Source: an uncultured Methylibium sp. (GTDB lineage: Bacteria; Pseudomonadota; Gammaproteobacteria; Burkholderiales; Burkholderiaceae_C). From it: a stretch of 41,697 bases of DNA. Positions within the stretch are counted from its first letter, which is position 1. Every line of letters starts with the position of its first letter. The stretch covers positions 1 through 41,697 of the forward strand of contig NZ_CADEFR010000030.1 in the NCBI RefSeq assembly GCF_902826655.1, given 5' to 3'. A program made the position numbers and the translations under genes. Under the pieces are notes generated by a model. That model worked only from the letters and a program-made list of their open reading frames with translations, made no database searches and was not told the origin of the DNA. This document shows positions 39,564 through 41,697 of this stretch, one piece after another.

Positions 39564-40870
39564 GCGGCGCACCCCCGTCGTCGCTGCACGCCACCGAGCA
39601 ACTGCTGTTCGCGATCCTGCTGCAGCTGGCCGTCATCGTGCTGGCCGCACGCGCCGGCGGTGCGCTGGCGCGGCGCTGCGGCCAGGCGGTGGTGGTCGGC
39701 GAGATCGTGGTCGGCATCCTGCTGGGGCCGTCGCTCTTCGGCGCGCTGGCGCCGGGGCTCTTCGAGCGCGTCGTCCTGTCGGCGCCGGCCCAGCCCATGG
39801 CCATCCTGTCGCAGATCGGCCTGCTGTTCCTGATGTTCCAGATCGGCATGGAGTTCGACTTCGGGCACCTGCGCGAGCGCACGCACCGGCGCGTGGTCGC
39901 CGCCGTCGCGACGGCCGGCGTCGTCGCGCCCTTCGTGCTGGGCATTGCGCTGGCGCTGGCCTGGCCGGAGAACCTGCGCACCGCCGCCGACCGCACGGCC
40001 TTCGCGCTCTTCATGGCGACCGCGTTCTCGATCACCGCGATGCCGGTGCTGGGCCGCATCCTGATGGAGTGCGACCTGACGAAGCGGCCGCTCGGCGTCA
40101 TCGCCATCAGCAGCGCCGCGGTCAGCGACGTGGTCGGCTGGCTGCTGCTGGCGCTGGTCACCAGCCTCGCCGTCGCCGGTGCGCTGAGCTGGGCGGTGGC
40201 CTGGCGCTTCCTCGGCGTGCTGGCCTTCGCGGCGCTGGCCTGGTGGGTCGCGCGGCCGCTCCTTCTGAAGCTGCTGCGCAGCACCGCCGGCCCGGAGGCG
40301 GGGCAGGGCGACCCGCTGCCGCCGACGCTGATGGGCGCGGTCATCGCGCTGGTCTGCCTGGCCGGCATGGCGACCTATCAGCTCGGCGTGTTCGCCATCT
40401 TCGGCGGCTTCGTGATGGGCGTGCTGCTGCATCGCGAGCGCGCCTTCGCCACGGCCTGGGACGAGCGCGTGGGCCGCTTCGTCAACTTCTTCTTCCTGCC
40501 GATCTACTTCACCTACACCGGGCTGCGCACCGACATCGGCGGGCTGTCCGGCGCCTCGGCCTGGGGCTGGTGCGCGCTGCTGATCGCGCTGGCGACGCTG
40601 GGCAAGTTCGGCGGCTGCTGGGCCGCGGCGCGCTGGGCCGGCCTGGACGGCACGCGCGCGCGCATCGTCGGCATCCTGATGAACACGCGCGGCCTGATGG
40701 AGCTGATCGTCGTCAACGTCGGCTACGACCTCGGCGTGATCGGCCGCGAGACCTTCACGATGCTGGTGCTGATGGCGATCGTCAGCACGGTGGTGACGAC
40801 GCCGCTGCTGCGGCGGTGGTTGGCGAGGCTGGAGGAGCGGGCGGTGCCGGGGGTAGTGGTGGCGCGCTAG
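39560..40870 (+). CDS. CPA2 family cation/proton antiporter
   Basis: The 436-aa protein has 12-13 membrane segments with the Kef/CPA2 plan: VVVGEIVVGILLGPSLFG near the N-terminus, LSQIGLLFLMFQIGMEFDF in the fourth helix, 'FSITAMPVLGRILMECDL' and 'SSAAVSDVVGWLLLALV', in which Ser-Asp-Val represent the ion-binding site, and 'ILMNTRGLMELIVVNVGYDL', a highly conserved closing motif. No TrkA-N domain follows, so it is a shorter type, exchanging Na+ or K+ for protons. It is translationally coupled to the FabG-like gene, which is unusual; whether it serves polyene export or pH control is unknown. Its stop lies just before the low-GC region. Confidence 0.94.
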   Translation: MSGAPPSSLHATEQLLFAILLQLAVIVLAARAGGALARRCGQAVVVGEIVVGILLGPSLFGALAPGLFERVVLSAPAQPMAILSQIGLLFLMFQIGMEFDFGHLRERTHRRVVAAVATAGVVAPFVLGIALALAWPENLRTAADRTAFALFMATAFSITAMPVLGRILMECDLTKRPLGVIAISSAAVSDVVGWLLLALVTSLAVAGALSWAVAWRFLGVLAFAALAWWVARPLLLKLLRSTAGPEAGQGDPLPPTLMGAVIALVCLAGMATYQLGVFAIFGGFVMGVLLHRERAFATAWDERVGRFVNFFFLPIYFTYTGLRTDIGGLSGASAWGWCALLIALATLGKFGGCWAAARWAGLDGTRARIVGILMNTRGLMELIVVNVGYDLGVIGRETFTMLVLMAIVSTVVTTPLLRRWLARLEERAVPGVVVAR

Positions 40871-40926
40871 CTGGAGCGGTGTTGGCGCGTCGAGCTGGAC
40901 TCGAGCCTTCCGGCGTGAGGTGGATG

Positions 40927-40977
40927 TGTCAACGAGACCGGTACAAGCTCCGGGTCCGCTTGAAGGAAGGGTCAGGC
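40927..40977 (-). other. attC-like sequence after the low-GC gene
   Basis: On the minus strand, starting at the stop codon of the low-GC gene, GCCTGAC (R''-like), five bases later CTTCAAGC (L''-like), then GGACCCGG, GCTTGTA (L'-like) and GTTGACA (R'-like) follow. The spacing and the CTTCAAGC box match integron attC left halves closely; the right half is degenerate. The first box overlaps the stop codon, as it often does in cassettes. Confidence 0.35.
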
Positions 40978-41634
40978 ACGGGTGATCTCCTTGATTACGA
41001 TTGATGCCTTGCCTTGAATGTTGGATATCGCCCCGAGAACCGCGGCGTAGAGTGGCTTCCATTCCGGGAGATGCTTTGCGTGGAGGTTCTCCACTGCCTT
41101 GAGATCGTTCCCTACAGCTTGGGCCTTCTGAGCCATTCCAATAACCCAGGAGAAGGCCTCGCGTTGAGCGGCTACCAGAGCCAACGTTTCCTTCTCCAGC
41201 TCTGGAAAGTACAGCGCTGTGAGCTGGCTCACACGATCTGCCGGTGAAGGGAGATTCTTGTCCTCCTTCTTGAACATCCAGATTCCTCGCTGCTGATCCA
41301 ACCAATGGTCTGTTGCGTGTGCCTGCTCCAGAAGCTCTTCCAGCTTTGTACGCCGAAGAGTTTTCCACTCTCTTGTTGCCCAGTCAGTGTGCGAAATTGC
41401 TGTCCGAACTTCTTCGGTTGCCTCGGTCGTCTTGCGAAGTTGTCGAAGAATCTCTTCAAGGTCAGCCTTGGTTGCGTAGGTCTCAGCTCGGCGACGAGCA
41501 TAGTTGGCAACGTACGCTCCGAAGACAGAGCTAAGAAAAGTCAATGCGCCAAGGAGTGCATAAAGCGTCCAGTTCTCCAGGATTTGCTCTCTGAAGACCT
41601 GTATTGCAATCTCGCGGACTAGTTGATCTTGCAT
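40972..41634 (-). CDS. Membrane-anchored coiled-coil protein of low GC
   Basis: The 220-aa protein has one N-terminal membrane segment (about 23-43, WTLYALLGALTFLSSVFGAY), then a helical region (about 50-95, RRAETYATKADLEEILRQL, TTEATEEVRTAI) that looks like a coiled coil, and a further helical part to the end with WDEQ-like tryptophans (TDHWLDQQRGIWMF). I know no function. DNA composition differs from the rest: four 60-base lines I counted hold 29-36 G+C, against about three quarters in the genes to the left. ATG 41634 is chosen over the GTG at 41658 because TTAGGC precedes it as in many cassette genes; both have weak ribosome-binding sites. It points towards the antiporter gene. Confidence 0.75.
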   Translation of the reverse strand: MQDQLVREIAIQVFREQILENWTLYALLGALTFLSSVFGAYVANYARRRAETYATKADLEEILRQLRKTTEATEEVRTAISHTDWATREWKTLRRTKLEELLEQAHATDHWLDQQRGIWMFKKEDKNLPSPADRVSQLTALYFPELEKETLALVAAQREAFSWVIGMAQKAQAVGNDLKAVENLHAKHLPEWKPLYAAVLGAISNIQGKASIVIKEITRA

Positions 41635-41639
41635 TGAGT

Positions 41640-41677
41640 GCCTAAGGAACGTCTGCACAACGCGCCGCGCGGTGCAG
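41640..41677 (-). other. Second attC-like end with hairpin, upstream of the low-GC gene
   Basis: On the minus strand the gene start is preceded by CTTAGGC (six of seven bases of a canonical GTTAGGC R' box), 13 bases from a hairpin whose arms CTGCAC and GTGCAG enclose a GC-rich loop. Such a hairpin next to a TTAGGC box is a common plan of attC sites. The window ends before the other half can be seen. Confidence 0.3.
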
Positions 41678-41697
41678 TTTGGAGCGACGTGATGGCG

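Overview
The window is very GC-rich chromosomal DNA of a betaproteobacterium, most likely Burkholderiales and close to the Rubrivivax, Leptothrix, Methylibium and Ideonella group. This rests on base composition, on family content (glutaminyl-tRNA synthetase with HVGH and TSKR motifs, DusC, exonuclease I, DUF1415, DUF3014, DUF808, PhoX, an aryl-polyene-type cluster) and on gene style (short intergenic gaps, many GTG starts). The species assignment is inference. I see no rRNA, tRNA, CRISPR array, transposase or integrase gene.

Layout. 1-391: 3' end of an ABC exporter. 536-7952: exported and lipoprotein genes of mostly unknown role, including a beta-propeller-like lipoprotein, a DUF4397 lipoprotein, a BON-domain lipoprotein, a cytochrome P460-cupredoxin fusion and a DUF3014 protein. 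7949-12746: housekeeping and transport genes (2Fe-2S ferredoxin, DUF808 membrane protein, DUF1415, FKBP prolyl isomerase, DusC, SRPBCC protein, LysE/RhtB exporter). 12756-13617: a two-gene minus-strand unit encoding a solitary T4 gp19-like tail-tube protein and an unknown partner. 13718-19757: M48 lipoprotein protease, small membrane proteins, DUF1232, exonuclease I, GNAT, SRPBCC and glutathione S-transferase. 19886-25398: PhoX-type phosphatase, a twin-arginine exported protein, a small repeat-containing exported protein, glnS and a Pro/Tyr-rich exported protein. 25464-27796 (minus): DUF2306 membrane protein, a LytS-type histidine kinase and a LytTR response regulator.

28080-40870: fourteen plus-strand genes, almost all linked by 1- or 4-nt stop/start overlaps, encode an aryl-polyene/xanthomonadin-type system. 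It contains an acyl carrier protein, a COG4648 membrane protein, an AMP-dependent starter ligase, a FabZ-like hotdog protein, an LpxL-like acyltransferase, a LolA-like carrier, an MMPL/RND exporter, a NodB-type deacetylase, a methyltransferase, a full ketosynthase, a half-length ketosynthase (chain-length-factor type), an ApeP-like dehydratase, a FabG-like reductase and, at the end, a CPA2 cation/proton antiporter. The inferred scheme is: the ligase loads an aryl starter on the carrier protein, the synthase, reductase and dehydratase build a polyene, the methyltransferase and acyltransferase tailor it and join it to a lipid, and the LolA/MMPL pair moves it to the outer membrane. Several parts usual for such clusters are absent (second carrier protein, second full synthase, thioesterase, ammonia lyase, glycosyltransferase).

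40927-41697: base composition drops and one minus-strand gene for a membrane-anchored coiled-coil protein sits between sequences that resemble integron attC ends, so the right edge may be the distal end of a gene-cassette array.
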